Source: Rubrivivax sp. (lineage in GTDB: Bacteria; Pseudomonadota; Gammaproteobacteria; Burkholderiales; Burkholderiaceae_C). From it: a stretch of 55,213 bases of DNA. A program made the position numbers and the translations under genes. A model generated the notes under the pieces. That model did no database searches. It was not told where the DNA came from and saw nothing but the letters and a program-made list of their open reading frames with translations. The DNA lies in contig JADYZZ010000014.1 of the NCBI GenBank assembly GCA_020852865.1, forward strand, positions 1 to 55,213, written 5' to 3'. Positions 20,955-30,146 of the stretch are shown here, in pieces (positions within the stretch are counted from its first letter, which is position 1; each line of letters starts with the position of its first letter).

Positions 20955-21097
20955 CCCCCTTGGCGCTGCGCGCCGTCCCCCCGAGGGGCAACGAGCACCT
21001 TCGGAGCGGCCGTGCGGCGCTCAACGTGCCCCCTTGGCGCTGCGCGCCGTCCCCCCGAGGGGGAATGAGCACCTTCGGAGCGGCCGTGCGGCGCTCA
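20955..21097. repeat. Two 69-bp direct repeats separated by 5 bp
   Basis: Units lie at 20955-21023 and 21029-21097, with about three mismatches, all in the GAGGGGCAACGAGC / GAGGGGGAATGAGC part. Each contains CCCCC...GAGGGG and GGCGCTGCGCGCC palindromic segments, so each can fold. The second unit ends on the pyrF stop codon, and the pair fills the gap between pyrF and the histidine kinase start. It may act as a transcription attenuator or be a duplicated extragenic repeat. Confidence 0.9.
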
Positions 21098-21949
21098 TGT
21101 CTTCGCCCGTGCCGCCTCGAGCTGCGCGCGCGCGGCCAGCGCCGCACGCCGCGCGGCGGCGGCGAAGTCGTCGTCGGCGCCGGCGTAGAGCACGGCGCGC
21201 GACGAGCTGACGATGATCGGCGCATCGGGCCGCCAGCCGGCGCGCACCGTGGCCTCGGCGTCGCCGCCTTGCGCGCCGATGCCCGGGATCAGCAGCGGCA
21301 GCGTCGGCGCCAGCTCGCGCACGCGCGCCACTTCGCGCGGGTAGGTGGCGCCGACGACGAGGCCGAGTTCGGCACCGCCGCGGCTCCAGACGCCCGCCGC
21401 CAGGCGCGCGATGCGCTCGTACAGCAGCTCGCCGCCCGGCACGTCGCTCACGAGACGCTGCGCCTGCAGCTCGCTGCCGCCCGGGTTGGACGTGCGGCAC
21501 AGCAGGATCAGCCCCTTGCCGCGGTAGCGCATGTACGGCTCGATCGAGTCGCAGCCCATGAAAGGCGACAGCGTCACGGCGTCGGCGCGATAACGCTCGA
21601 AGGCCTCGCGCGCATACATCTCGGCGGTCGAGCCGATGTCGCCGCGCTTGGCGTCGAGGATCACCGGCACCGCGGGTGCCACGCGCCGGATGTGGGCGAC
21701 GAGCCGCTCGAGCTGCTCCTCGGCGCGATGCGCCGCGAAATGCGCGAACTGCGGCTTGAACGCCAGCACGAGATCGTGCGTGGCGTCGACGATGGCCGCG
21801 CAGAAGTCGAGGATGCGCGCCGGGTCGTCGCGCCAGCGCGGCGGAAAGCGCGCCGGCTCCGGGTCGAGGCCGACGCACAGCAGCGAGCGCGCGCGCGCGT
21901 CGGCCGCGCGCAGCGTCGCGCCGAAGCTCGGGCCGTCGGCTGCTTTCAT
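21095..21949 (-). CDS. pyrF: Orotidine 5'-phosphate decarboxylase (group 2, long form)
   Basis: This enzyme converts OMP to UMP in pyrimidine synthesis. The 284-residue protein has the long-form layout: LCVGLDPEPARFP, FKPQFAHFAAHRAEEQL, the catalytic VILDAKRGDIGSTAEMYA block, DAVTLSPFMGCDSIEPY, and the C-terminal phosphate-site segment LLIPGIGAQGGDAEATV. The ATG at 21949 overlaps the purB stop (ATGA), so a purine and a pyrimidine synthesis gene are translationally coupled. The gene ends inside a 69-bp repeat. Confidence 0.95.
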   Translation of the reverse strand: MKAADGPSFGATLRAADARARSLLCVGLDPEPARFPPRWRDDPARILDFCAAIVDATHDLVLAFKPQFAHFAAHRAEEQLERLVAHIRRVAPAVPVILDAKRGDIGSTAEMYAREAFERYRADAVTLSPFMGCDSIEPYMRYRGKGLILLCRTSNPGGSELQAQRLVSDVPGGELLYERIARLAAGVWSRGGAELGLVVGATYPREVARVRELAPTLPLLIPGIGAQGGDAEATVRAGWRPDAPIIVSSSRAVLYAGADDDFAAAARRAALAARAQLEAARAKT

Positions 21950-23328
21950 GGCGCGCCTGCGGCGCGCCGCGCCAGCGCCGGCGCCAAGCCCACGTAAGCG
22001 GCCGGCGTCAGGGCCTTGAGGCGGGCGCGCTCGGCCGCGGGCAGCTCGACCAGGGTGTCGACGAAGGCCCCCAGGCTCGCACGCGTGACGGCGCGCCCGC
22101 GCGTCAGTTCCTTGAGCCGCTCGTAGGCGTCGGGCAGCGCGTAGCGCCGCATCACGGTCTGCACGGCCTCGGCCAGCACCTCCCAGGCGCCGTCGAGGTC
22201 GGCGGCCAGCGCCGCGCGGTCGACCTCGAGCCTGGCCATGCCGCGGCGCAGGCTGTCGTAGGCCAGCAGCGTGTGCCCGAACGCGACGCCGAGGTTGCGC
22301 AGCACGGTGCTGTCGCTGAGGTCGCGCTGCCAGCGGCTCACCGGCAGCTTGGCCGACAGGTGCCCGAGCAGCGCGTTGGCCAGCCCGAAGTTGCCCTCGG
22401 CGTTCTCGAAGTCGATCGGGTTGACCTTGTGCGGCATCGTCGAGCTGCCGATCTCGCCGGCCACCAGCCGCTGGCGAAAGTAGCCCAGCGCGACGTAGCC
22501 CCAGACGTCGCGGCACCAGTCCAGCGCGATGGTGTTGGCGCGCGCCACGGCGTCGAACAGCTCGGCCATCCAGTCGTGCGGCTCGATCTGGATCGTGAGC
22601 GGGTTGAACACCAGACCCAGCCGCTCCTCGACCACCCGGCGCGCGAAGGCCTCCCAGTCGAAATCGGGCCAGGCCGCGAGGTGGGCGTTGTAGTTGCCGA
22701 CGGCCCCGTTCATCTTGGCGCGCAGCGGCACGGCGGCGATGCGCTCGCGCGCCAGCGCCAGGCGCGCGTGCACGTTGGCCGCCTCCTTGCCCAGCGTGGT
22801 CGGGCTCGCGGTCTGGCCATGCGTGCGCGCCAGCATCGGCGTCGCCGCCTCGGCCTGCGCGAGCGCGGCCAGCGCGCCGAGCACGGCGTCGAGCGCGGGC
22901 AGCAGCACCTCGGAGCGTGCGGCGCCCAGCATGAGCGCGTGGCTCGCGTTGTTGATGTCCTCGCTCGTGCAGGCGAAATGCACGAAGGCGCCGGCACGCT
23001 CGAGCTCGGGCTGGCCGGCGAAGCGGCCGCGCAGCCAGTACTCCACGGCCTTGACGTCGTGGTTGGTGCGGCGCTCGATCTCCTTGATGGCCTGGGCGTC
23101 GACCTCGCCGAACTGCGCCGCCAGCGCGCGCAGCTGCGCGCGCGCCGAAGGCGACAGCGGCGGCAGTTCGGCGAAGCCGGCCTGCGACAGCGCGATGAAC
23201 CACTCGACCTCGACCTGCACGCGCCGGTGCATCAGGCCGTATTCCGACAGCAGGGGCCGAAGCGCCGCCACGCGGTCCGCATAGCGGCCGTCGAGCGGCG
23301 ACAGCGCGGTGAGGGCGGTGGGCGTCAT
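21946..23328 (-). CDS. purB: Adenylosuccinate lyase
   Basis: PurB carries out two steps of purine synthesis, releasing fumarate from SAICAR and from adenylosuccinate. The 460-residue protein is of the E. coli type: N-terminal LTALSPLDGRYADRV, ERRTNHDVKAVEYWL, HFACTSEDINNASHALML, ARTHGQTASPTTLGKE, and the fumarase-superfamily signature SSTMPHKVNPIDFENAEGN. Length matches E. coli PurB (456). It overlaps pyrF by 4 bases. Confidence 0.97.
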   Translation of the reverse strand: MTPTALTALSPLDGRYADRVAALRPLLSEYGLMHRRVQVEVEWFIALSQAGFAELPPLSPSARAQLRALAAQFGEVDAQAIKEIERRTNHDVKAVEYWLRGRFAGQPELERAGAFVHFACTSEDINNASHALMLGAARSEVLLPALDAVLGALAALAQAEAATPMLARTHGQTASPTTLGKEAANVHARLALARERIAAVPLRAKMNGAVGNYNAHLAAWPDFDWEAFARRVVEERLGLVFNPLTIQIEPHDWMAELFDAVARANTIALDWCRDVWGYVALGYFRQRLVAGEIGSSTMPHKVNPIDFENAEGNFGLANALLGHLSAKLPVSRWQRDLSDSTVLRNLGVAFGHTLLAYDSLRRGMARLEVDRAALAADLDGAWEVLAEAVQTVMRRYALPDAYERLKELTRGRAVTRASLGAFVDTLVELPAAERARLKALTPAAYVGLAPALARRAAGAP

Positions 23329-23513
23329 GGCGCAGGCGCGGCCCCATGCCTCGCCTCCGGAGGCGTCGATTCTAGGTCGTCGCCTCGGCCGCAGCGCCGC
23401 GCGGCATCGACGCGGCCCCCGCGAATCGGTGGGCTGCGCGGGCGCGCCGCGGCGCGCCGTGGCGGCAGCGGCGTCCGGCGCGGCGCGCGCAGCCGTGGCC
23501 CGCAGCCCGGCAT

Positions 23514-23816
23514 TCAGCGCGGCGTCTGCGCCGCCTTGGCCGCCGAGGCGCTGCCCGGCGGCAGACCCGCCTTCGCACCCACCTTGTCGGCGCCGGCGTT
23601 GGCCGCGCCGACGCCATGCTCGATGGCGCCTTCGGCCTTCCTGGCGCCGCGCTTGACGGCCTTCTCCACCTTCTTGACCGTCCCGGACACAGCGCTGGCG
23701 GCCTTCTCGGCGCCCTTCTCGACGGTTTGCACGGGGTTGGCACCGGCAGCAGCGGCGACCAGCAGGCCGAGCAGCGCGGCGGCGGCGCCCGAGAGGCGCG
23801 AGGCACGATGGAACAT
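23514..23816 (-). CDS. Small exported Ala/Lys-rich protein, unknown function
   Basis: The 100-residue product has a clear signal peptide (SGAAAALLGLLVAAAAGANPVQ) and then a low-complexity helical stretch with repeated EKA/KKVEKAVKRGARKAEGA-type segments, so it is basic and probably periplasmic. An AGGAG site lies 9 bases before the ATG at 23816, which supports the start. No family is recognised. The opposite-strand frame is also open but has no such start signals. Confidence 0.65.
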   Translation of the reverse strand: MFHRASRLSGAAAALLGLLVAAAAGANPVQTVEKGAEKAASAVSGTVKKVEKAVKRGARKAEGAIEHGVGAANAGADKVGAKAGLPPGSASAAKAAQTPR

Positions 23817-23917
23817 GGCGGAGATCTCCTGTAGCGTGACGGCATTGCCGCCGCAGCGTCGCATTGTGCTGCGGCAGCGCAATCCGCAGCGGCCTCGGGG
23901 CGAGCGCCGCCGCTCGG

Positions 23918-23967
23918 AGCCTGTGAAGGCGTGAATCACCGGCGCGTGATTCATCTCCTCACAGGCT
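23918..23967. repeat. Dispersed hairpin element, copy B (AGCCTGTGA...TCACAGGCT)
   Basis: Nine-base perfect arms at 23918-23926 and 23959-23967 enclose GTGAATCAC and GTGATTCAT. The right arm touches the deoA stop codon. It shares the GAAGGC, GTGATTCAT and CAGGCT blocks with copy A (17649-17689). It might also serve as a terminator for the deo operon. Confidence 0.8.
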
Positions 23968-25358
23968 CAACCCTGAGCGGATGGCGCCGACCCGAGCCGC
24001 TCGAGCACCACCGGCGGCAGCGCCGGTGCCAACGGCTCGATGCGGCAGGCCGCGCGCACGGCGCAGGCCGCGCGCTCGGCGCTCGCCGCGTCGGCGGCGT
24101 GCACCTGCGCCAGCGGCGTGCCGCGCGCCACCGGCGCACCCAGGGGCAGCACCCGGTCCAGGCCGACGCGCGCGTCGATCGACTCGCCGCCGCGACGGCG
24201 CCCGCCGCCCAGCTCGACCACCGCCAGGCCGAGCGCACGCACGTCGATCGCGCCGACGAAGCCGGCTGCCTGCGCCGGCACGTCGCGCCGCACCGGGGCC
24301 TGCGCCAGCGGCGCAGCGCGCAGCACGTCGCGCGGGCCGCCGAGCGCGGCCACCATGCGCGCGAAGCGCTCGGCGCCCTCGCCTGCGGACAGCGCGCGCT
24401 CGAGCCGGGCGCGCGCCTCGGCTTCGTCGGCGCACACGCCGCCCAGGCACAGCAGCGCCGCCCCCAGCGCCAGCGTCAGCTCGCGCTGGCGCGGCTCGCT
24501 GCCGTCGGGCTCGTTCTTCAGGAAGGCGATCGCCTCGCGCAATTCGAGCGCGTTGCCGGCGCTGTGCCCGAGCACCTGGTTCATGTCGCTGACGAACGCA
24601 TGGGCGGCCAGCCCGGCGCCGCGCGCCACGCGCACCAGGCTGGCGGCGAGTTCGCGCGCCTGCGCGCGCTCGCGCATGAAGGCGCCGCTGCCGCATTTGA
24701 CGTCGAGCACCAGCGCGTCCAGGCCGGCAGCGAGCTTCTTGCTCAGGATGCTGGCCGTAACCAGCGGCACGCTCGCGACGGTAGCGGTGACGTCGCGGAT
24801 CGCGTACAGCCGGCGGTCGGCCGGCGCGATGCGCTGCGAAGCGCCGACGATGGCGCAGCCGGCGGCGCGCAGCGCGGCCAGCAGCCGCGCGCGCGACGGG
24901 TTCACGTCGTAGCCCGGCAGCGCCTCGAGCTTGTCGAGCGTGCCGCCCGTGTGGCCCAGGCCGCGCCCGCTGACCATCGGCACGATGGCGCCGGCCCCGG
25001 CCGCGGCGGCGGCCACGAGCGGCGCCAGCATCAGGCTCACCTTGTCGCCGACGCCGCCGCTCGAGTGCTTGTCGAGCACCGGGCCGGCGAAGCCGGCGGC
25101 GCGCCAGTCGAGCCGCTCGCCCGAACGCGTCATCGCCTCGGTGAGCGCCATCGTCTCGTCGGCGTCCATGCCGCGGCAGACGACGGCCATCGCCAGCGCG
25201 GCGGCCTGCGCCTCGCTCCACGAGCCGTCGACCAGGCCCTGGACGAAAGCCTCGATCGCCGGCCGGTCGAGCACGCAGCCGTCGCGCTTGGCGGCGATGA
25301 TCGACTGCGGCAGCGGCGGCGGCTCGTGCCCGGCCATCGTGCCGCCCGGCGGCGCCAT
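23967..25358 (-). CDS. deoA: Thymidine phosphorylase
   Basis: DeoA splits thymidine to thymine and deoxyribose 1-phosphate. The 463-residue protein shows the family pattern: IIAAKRDG, FVQGLVDGSWSEAQAAALAMAV, LDKHSSGGVGDKVSLMLAPLVAA, VPMVSGRGLGHTGGTLDKLEALPG, DVTATVASVPLVTASILSKK, and DVKCGSGAFM. The C-terminal domain with IDARVGLD is present. Its ATG overlaps the deoC stop by one base (TGATG), and it is the last gene of the nucleoside operon. The alternative start ATG 25337 removes seven residues. Confidence 0.96.
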   Translation of the reverse strand: MAPPGGTMAGHEPPPLPQSIIAAKRDGCVLDRPAIEAFVQGLVDGSWSEAQAAALAMAVVCRGMDADETMALTEAMTRSGERLDWRAAGFAGPVLDKHSSGGVGDKVSLMLAPLVAAAAAGAGAIVPMVSGRGLGHTGGTLDKLEALPGYDVNPSRARLLAALRAAGCAIVGASQRIAPADRRLYAIRDVTATVASVPLVTASILSKKLAAGLDALVLDVKCGSGAFMRERAQARELAASLVRVARGAGLAAHAFVSDMNQVLGHSAGNALELREAIAFLKNEPDGSEPRQRELTLALGAALLCLGGVCADEAEARARLERALSAGEGAERFARMVAALGGPRDVLRAAPLAQAPVRRDVPAQAAGFVGAIDVRALGLAVVELGGGRRRGGESIDARVGLDRVLPLGAPVARGTPLAQVHAADAASAERAACAVRAACRIEPLAPALPPVVLERLGSAPSAQG

Positions 25359-26131
25359 CAGTAGCGCGTGGCGTCGGCCGGCGCCGGCCCGCCGCCCAGC
25401 ACGGCCTCGATGTCGTCGAGCAGGCTGCTCGCGCCGATGCGCAGGCGCCGCGGCGTGACCGCCTCGGGGCCCAGCAGTTCGGCCACGAGCTCGATGTAGA
25501 GCGCCGCGTCGGCCACCGTGCGGATGCCGCCGGCGGGCTTGACGCCCACGTGCGTACAGGCGCGCGCGTCGGCGGCGATCTCCTCGAGCAGCAGCCGCAC
25601 CGCCGCCGGGGTGGCGCCGATGCGCGTCTTGCCGGTGCTCGTCTTGAGGAAGTCGGCGCCGGCCGCGAGCGCGATGCGGCAGGCGCGCCGCAGCGCGGCC
25701 TCCTCGGCGAGCACGCCGCTCTCGACGATGACCTTGAGGCGCAGGCCGGCGCAGGCGCGACGCACGGCGGCGAGCAGCGCCGGCGCGGCGTCGAGATCGC
25801 GATAGGGCAGCACCAGGTCGACCTCGTCGCCGCCGGCGGCGACGATGGCTTCGGGGTCGGCGAGCGCGCGCGCGACGTCGGCGCCGCCGGCGGGGAAGTT
25901 GGCCACCGCCGCCACCGCGACGCCGCGCGGCAGCCGCGCGCGCGCCTGCGCGACGAAGCGCGGCCACACGCACACGGCCGCCACGGCGCCGCCGCGCCAG
26001 GGCGGCCCGACGGCGCGCTCGCACAGCCGCTCGATGTCGGCGGCGCTGTCGCCGTCGTTCAGGCTCGTCAGATCGAGACAGGCGAGCGCGCTGCGCGCCG
26101 CGTCGCCCAGGGGATGCTGCAGCAGGTGCAT
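25358..26131 (-). CDS. deoC: Deoxyribose-phosphate aldolase (class I)
   Basis: DeoC cleaves deoxyribose 5-phosphate to glyceraldehyde 3-phosphate and acetaldehyde. The 257-residue protein has LDLTSLNDGDS, EVDLVLPYRDL (D105), the Schiff-base Lys in DFLKTSTGK (K163) and the second Lys in GVKPAGGIRT (K199). These correspond to D102, K167 and K201 of E. coli DeoC. The ATG overlaps the upstream purine phosphorylase stop by one base and its own stop overlaps the deoA start in the same way. Confidence 0.96.
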   Translation of the reverse strand: MHLLQHPLGDAARSALACLDLTSLNDGDSAADIERLCERAVGPPWRGGAVAAVCVWPRFVAQARARLPRGVAVAAVANFPAGGADVARALADPEAIVAAGGDEVDLVLPYRDLDAAPALLAAVRRACAGLRLKVIVESGVLAEEAALRRACRIALAAGADFLKTSTGKTRIGATPAAVRLLLEEIAADARACTHVGVKPAGGIRTVADAALYIELVAELLGPEAVTPRRLRIGASSLLDDIEAVLGGGPAPADATRY

Positions 26132-26982
26132 CAGACCTCCAGCGCGGCGACGACGGCCTCGAGCAGCGGCACGCAGCGCGTGCTGGCCTCCTGCGCGACG
26201 GCCAGCGTGCGCGCGTGGCTGATCGGCTCGTCGCCGAGGCCGGCCGCCAGGTTGGTGATGAGCGACAGCGCAAGCACGCGCAGCCCGGCCTGGCGCGCGA
26301 CGATCGTCTCGGGCACCGTGCTCATGCCGACCGCCTGCGCGCCCAGCAAGCGCAGCATGCGGATCTCGGCCGGCGTCTCGAACTGCGGCCCCAGCACCCA
26401 GGCGTACACGCCTTCGGTCAGCGGCGTGCCGGCGCGTGCCGCCGCGGCGCGCGCCTGCGCACGCAGGCGCGGGCAGTAGGCGTCGACCATCGAGACGAAG
26501 CGCGACTCGGCCGCCGCGGCCGTGGCATCCGCCGTGCCCGTCGCGCCCGCCAGCGGCGAGCGCTGCGGCAGGTTCAGGTGGTCTGCCAGCAGCATCGGCG
26601 TGCCCGGCGGCAGCGCCGCGTCCAGACTGCCGGCGGCATTGGTCTGCACCAGCGCCTGCACGCCGAGCGCGGCCAGCGTGCGGATGGCGCCGTTCATGCC
26701 GACCGGCTCGTCGGTCTCGTAGGCATGCACGCGCCCGGCAAGCACGATCACCTCGTGCGGCCCGACGCGGCCGAGCACGGCGCGCCCGGCGTGTCCGCGC
26801 ACGCCGGGCACCGCAAAGGCGGGCAGCTCGGCGTAGGGCACCGCCTCGGCCTGCTGCACCTGCGCGACGAACGAGCCCCAGCCCGTGCCGAGCAGCAGGG
26901 CCAGGCGCGGCGCCCGGCCGGCGGCGCGCAGGCGCGCCGCGCTCGCTTGCACGGCAGCGGCATCGGCGGCGCGGGCGTTCAT
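26131..26982 (-). CDS. punA: Purine-nucleoside phosphorylase (trimeric, PNP/MTAP family)
   Basis: The enzyme phosphorolyses purine (deoxy)ribonucleosides. The 283-residue protein has LLGTGWGSFV (phosphate loop), GHAGRAVLGRV, LAGRVHAYE, QTNAAGSLD, LNLPQRSPL, GVYAWVLGPQFETPAEIRMLRLLGAQAVGMSTVPE and LITNLAAGL, all typical of the trimeric class. The product deoxyribose 1-phosphate would need a phosphopentomutase (DeoB) to feed DeoC; no deoB is in this window. Overlaps deoC by one base. Confidence 0.94.
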   Translation of the reverse strand: MNARAADAAAVQASAARLRAAGRAPRLALLLGTGWGSFVAQVQQAEAVPYAELPAFAVPGVRGHAGRAVLGRVGPHEVIVLAGRVHAYETDEPVGMNGAIRTLAALGVQALVQTNAAGSLDAALPPGTPMLLADHLNLPQRSPLAGATGTADATAAAAESRFVSMVDAYCPRLRAQARAAAARAGTPLTEGVYAWVLGPQFETPAEIRMLRLLGAQAVGMSTVPETIVARQAGLRVLALSLITNLAAGLGDEPISHARTLAVAQEASTRCVPLLEAVVAALEV

Positions 26983-27029
26983 CGGCTGCAGGACCTCGTG
27001 CCGCGATCGTAGCCGCAGACCTATGCCAC

Positions 27030-27084
27030 GTGCGCCCGGCGTGCGCCCGGCGTGCGCCCGGCGTGGGCCCGGCTTGGGCCCGGC
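27030..27084. repeat. 11-bp tandem repeat, five units (GTGCGCCCGGC)
   Basis: Three identical units followed by GTGGGCCCGGC and TTGGGCCCGGC fill the short gap between cdd and punA. The period is not a multiple of three and the repeat is non-coding on the gene strand. Confidence 0.9.
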
Positions 27085-27101
27085 GGCGGCGCTGCGCGGG
27101 A

Positions 27102-27563
27102 TCAGCGCAGGCGCTCGGTACCGGCTCGACGCCGCCGCAGCGCCGGCGGCCCGAAGCGATGCGGCAGCAGCTCGCCGAGCGTCCAGCGCTGCGGCGCGGC
27201 GGGGCTCGCCTGCGCGCCGGTGGCGAACACCCAGCAGTCCGCTTGCGCGAACTCGGCCAGCCTCTGCCGGCAGCCGCCGCACGGCGTGGTGGGCACCTTG
27301 CTGTGCGCGGCCACGGCCAGCGCGCGCACGCGCTTGCCGCCGGCGGCCACGAAAGCGGCGAGCGCCGAAGTCTCGGCGCACCAGCCCTCGGGATAGCTGG
27401 CGTTCTCGACGTTGGCGCCGGCGTGGATGCGGCCGCGCTCGTCGAGCACGGCGGCGCCGACCTTGAAGGTCGAGTACGGCGCGTGCGCGCGCCGGCGTGC
27501 GCTGCGCGCCGCGGCGAGCAGCGCGCGCAGCGTTTCGGGGTCGAGCTCGGCTGGCATGCGCAT
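27102..27563 (-). CDS. cdd: Cytidine deaminase
   Basis: The enzyme deaminates cytidine and deoxycytidine. The 153-residue homotetramer-type protein has the zinc site CAE (C62, E64) in NVENASYPEGWCAETSAL and PCGGC (C95, C98). FKVGAAVLDERGRIHAGANVENA is also typical. It precedes punA-deoC-deoA on the same strand, with an 11-bp repeat array in the 119-base gap, so it may or may not be in the same transcript. ATG 27557 is an alternative start. Confidence 0.95.
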   Translation of the reverse strand: MRMPAELDPETLRALLAAARSARRRAHAPYSTFKVGAAVLDERGRIHAGANVENASYPEGWCAETSALAAFVAAGGKRVRALAVAAHSKVPTTPCGGCRQRLAEFAQADCWVFATGAQASPAAPQRWTLGELLPHRFGPPALRRRRAGTERLR

Positions 27564-27609
27564 GGCAGCGGCGCTCGAGACGCGCCGATGGCGTGGACGG
27601 CTGCCGACG

Positions 27610-27921
27610 TTACACCGACGGCAGGCGCGACAGGTAGGCGGCGAGTTCGGCGATCTCCTGCGGCGTCAGCACATGGCGCTCGGCGACGGGCAGCATCCTC
27701 GGGCTGGAGCGCCGTCCGGCGCGCACGTCGGTCATCTGCCTGATGAGCACGGTGTCGTGCTGGCCGGCCAGCCGCGGGCAGGTGCGGTCGGGCCGGCCCA
27801 CGCGCCGGCGCGCGCGCTCGAGCGCGGCGCTGACGAGCTGGCTGCGCGCGAGGCGCCATTCGGCCGTGCCGCCGACCTTGTCCTGCGCGTGCTCGTAGGG
27901 GCGTAGAGGCGCTGGTGACGT
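27610..27921 (-). pseudogene. Cytochrome c-like remnant without heme motif
   Basis: The minus strand reads PYEHAQDKVGGTAEWRLA, then GRPDRTCPRLAGQHDTVLIR, QMTDVRAGRR and LTPQEIAELAAYLSRLP before a stop. The PRLAGQ, DVRAGRR and QEIAELAAYLSRL parts are typical of the C-terminal half of c4/c5-type cytochromes. The N-terminal part with CxxCH is missing where it would be expected (just before GRPDR), and no start codon or signal peptide is found. The upstream frame begins at a TGA near 27924. Confidence 0.7.
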
Positions 27922-28360
27922 TCAGGCTGCCTGCGCTCGGCACCAGCCCGAGCGCCGTGACGGCGTCGATGCTGCGCCGCGCGGCGTCGCAGGCGGTGAC
28001 CCGCATGCCGGCAGCGTTGTTGCCGGCGGTGGCGTTGCGCACCAGCGCGACGAGCCGCTGCCGTCGTTGGTGAGGCGCACCCACTGCCCGGTGAGCGGCT
28101 TGCAGCTCAGGTACCCGGGCATGCCGTTGGGAGTTTCGCAGCGGCGCAGCTCGGCGCGCAGGTCGTGCCCGGGGGCGGGCGCCAGCGCCAGGCCGAAGTC
28201 GAACAGGCGCGCGTCGATCCTGGCCTGTGCGCTCGTGCGCGACCGCGACGCCGGCGTGTCGCGGGCGCCGCCGGCGATGCCGTCGACCGACGCGCGCTGC
28301 CGTCTTCCGTGCGACGGCGCCGCCGCGCGCACATCGGAGTGCGACAGCGCACCCGGCGCA
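27922..28360 (-). pseudogene. Decayed coding region of unknown family with a probable one-base deletion
   Basis: This gap of about 440 bases holds no intact gene. On the minus strand one frame gives coding-like FDFGLALAPAPGHDLRAELR, then CETPNGMPGYLSCKPLTGQW and VRLTNDGS. Near 28054-28060 the sensible reading moves to another frame, RLVALVRNATAGNNAAGMRV followed by TACDAARRSIDAVTALGLVP. Restoring a single base would join NDGS to RLVALVRN. No family is recognised. Together with the cytochrome remnant this looks like gene loss between cdd and mnmA. Confidence 0.4.
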
Positions 28361-28364
28361 GCGC

Positions 28365-29501
28365 TCAGCGGCGCGTGCCGCGCGCCGCCGGACGCGGCAG
28401 CACCGCCGGCAGTGCCGGCGTCACGGCGCGGGCGATGACGCCGCCGCCCAGGCACGACTCGCCGTCGTAGAGCACGGCGCTCTGTCCCGGCGTCACCGCC
28501 CATTGCGGCGTCGCGAAGGCCAGCGTGAAGCCGTCCCCGCGCTCGCTCAGCGTGCATTCGGCGTCGGCCTGGCGGTAGCGCGTCTTGGCGCCGTAGACGC
28601 CGGGCGCGGGCGGCGTGCCGGCGATCCAGCTCGGCTCGTCGGCGTCGAGCGCGGCGGCGAGCAGCCACGGATGCGCGTGCCCCTGCACGACGTGCAGCGT
28701 GTTGTGCGTCAGGTCCTTGGCCGCGACGTACCAGGGCGCGTGCGCGCCGCCGCCCGCGCGCACGCCGCCGATGCCCAGGCCCTGGCGCTGGCCGATCGTG
28801 TAGAACGACAGGCCGACGTGGCGCCCGACCTCGCGCCCCTGCTCGTCGACGATCGGCCCGCTCGCGCTGCCGAGGTAGCGCTCGAGGAAGGCGCGGAACG
28901 GCCGCTCGCCGATGAAGCAGATGCCGGTCGAATCCTTCTTCTGCGCGTTGGGCAGGCCGATCTCGGCGGCCAGGCGGCGCACCTGCGTCTTGGTCAGCTC
29001 GCCCAGCGGGAACAGCACGCGCGCCAGCTGCGCCTGCGTGAGCCGATGCAGGAAGTAGCTCTGGTCCTTGGCCGCGTCGACGCCGCGCAGCAGCTCGAAG
29101 CGGCCGCCGCGCTCGCGCACGCGCGCGTAATGCCCGGTCGCGATCTTCTCGGCCCCCAGGCGCAGCGCATGGTCGAGGAAGGCCTTGAACTTGATCTCGG
29201 CGTTGCACAGCACGTCGGGATTGGGCGTGCGGCCGGCGCGGTACTCGCGCAGGAACTCGGCGAACACGCGGTCCTTGTAGGCGGCGGCGAAGTTGACATG
29301 CTCGAGCTCGATGCCGATCACGTCGGCCGCCGCGGCGGCGTCGACGAAGTCCGCGTTGGACGAGCAGTATTCGGAATCGTCGTCGTCCTCCCAGTTCTTC
29401 ATGAAGATGCCGACGACTTCGTGGCCCGCGCGCGCGAGCAGCCAGGCGGCGACCGCGGAGTCCACCCCGCCGCTCAGGCCGACGACGACACGCATTGCCA
29501 T
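28365..29501 (-). CDS. mnmA: tRNA-specific 2-thiouridylase MnmA
   Basis: MnmA makes 2-thiouridine at wobble U34 of tRNA Lys/Glu/Gln. The 378-residue protein has the PP-loop SGGVDS (10-15), the nucleophilic Cys in [13 protein letters not shown] (C99) and the second catalytic Cys in [14 protein letters not shown] (C195). [14 protein letters not shown] and [17 protein letters not shown] are also present. ATG 29501 (MAMRVVVGL) or 29495 can be the start. It ends at the edge of the decayed region and runs divergently from the DUF4337 gene, 66 bases away. Confidence 0.96.
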   Translation of the reverse strand: MAMRVVVGLSGGVDSAVAAWLLARAGHEVVGIFMKNWEDDDDSEYCSSNADFVDAAAAADVIGIELEHVNFAAAYKDRVFAEFLREYRAGRTPNPDVLCNAEIKFKAFLDHALRLGAEKIATGHYARVRERGGRFELLRGVDAAKDQSYFLHRLTQAQLARVLFPLGELTKTQVRRLAAEIGLPNAQKKDSTGICFIGERPFRAFLERYLGSASGPIVDEQGREVGRHVGLSFYTIGQRQGLGIGGVRAGGGAHAPWYVAAKDLTHNTLHVVQGHAHPWLLAAALDADEPSWIAGTPPAPGVYGAKTRYRQADAECTLSERGDGFTLAFATPQWAVTPGQSAVLYDGESCLGGGVIARAVTPALPAVLPRPAARGTRR

Positions 29502-29567
29502 CGGCCGATTATCCCGAGCGGCGACAATCGCCCGCTTCGCAGCGCAACCCCGAAAGACGAGCAGACC

Positions 29568-30146
29568 ATGTCGGGCCACGGCTTTCACGTGCACGGACCG
29601 CACGACCACGAACTCGAACACGCCGCCGCGCATGGCGACAAGGACCGCTTCGCGGGCACCATCGCGGTGGCCACGGCGATCCTGGCCACGGTGGGCGCGC
29701 TCTTCTCGTACATGGGCGGCGCGACGCAGGCCAACGCCGGCCTGTACAAGAACAACGCCGCGATCAAGAAGACCGAGGCGTCGAACCAGTGGAACTTCTA
29801 CCAGGCCAAGAGCAGCAAGCAGAACCTGGCCGAGCTGGCGCTGGTGCTCGCACCCGAGGACCGGCGCGCCGGCTACCGCGACGAGGTTGCACGCTACAAG
29901 GCGGAGAAAGCCGAGATCAAGCTCGCCGCCGACAAGCTCGAGGCCGAATCCTCGGACTGGGACCGCCGCTCCGACGCCGAGCTGCACCAGCACCACCGCT
30001 GGGCGCAGGCGACGACGGCGCTGCAGGTCGCCATCGCGCTGGCCGCCATCGCGCTGCTGACGCGGCGCAGGTGGCTCGAGTGGGGCATGTTCGGCGTCGC
30101 CGGCATCGGCCTCGTGCTCGGCGGCGTGGCGGCGCTGCACTTCTGA
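29568..30146 (+). CDS. DUF4337 membrane protein
   Basis: The 192-residue protein has a His-rich N terminus ([16 protein letters not shown]), one helix at about 30-50 ([21 protein letters not shown]), a charged periplasmic-looking helical middle ([23 protein letters not shown]...[19 protein letters not shown]), and two C-terminal helices ([17 protein letters not shown] and [19 protein letters not shown]). This arrangement and the [10 protein letters not shown] motif are characteristic of DUF4337. Function is unknown. Confidence 0.87.
   Translation: MSGHGFHVHGPHDHELEHAAAHGDKDRFAGTIAVATAILATVGALFSYMGGATQANAGLYKNNAAIKKTEASNQWNFYQAKSSKQNLAELALVLAPEDRRAGYRDEVARYKAEKAEIKLAADKLEAESSDWDRRSDAELHQHHRWAQATTALQVAIALAAIALLTRRRWLEWGMFGVAGIGLVLGGVAALHF

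Noticed and set aside
25358..28084. Minus-strand frame of 908 codons joined to deoC
   Set aside because: Only the last 257 codons (deoC from 26131) are coding; the upstream part overlaps punA and cdd in another frame.
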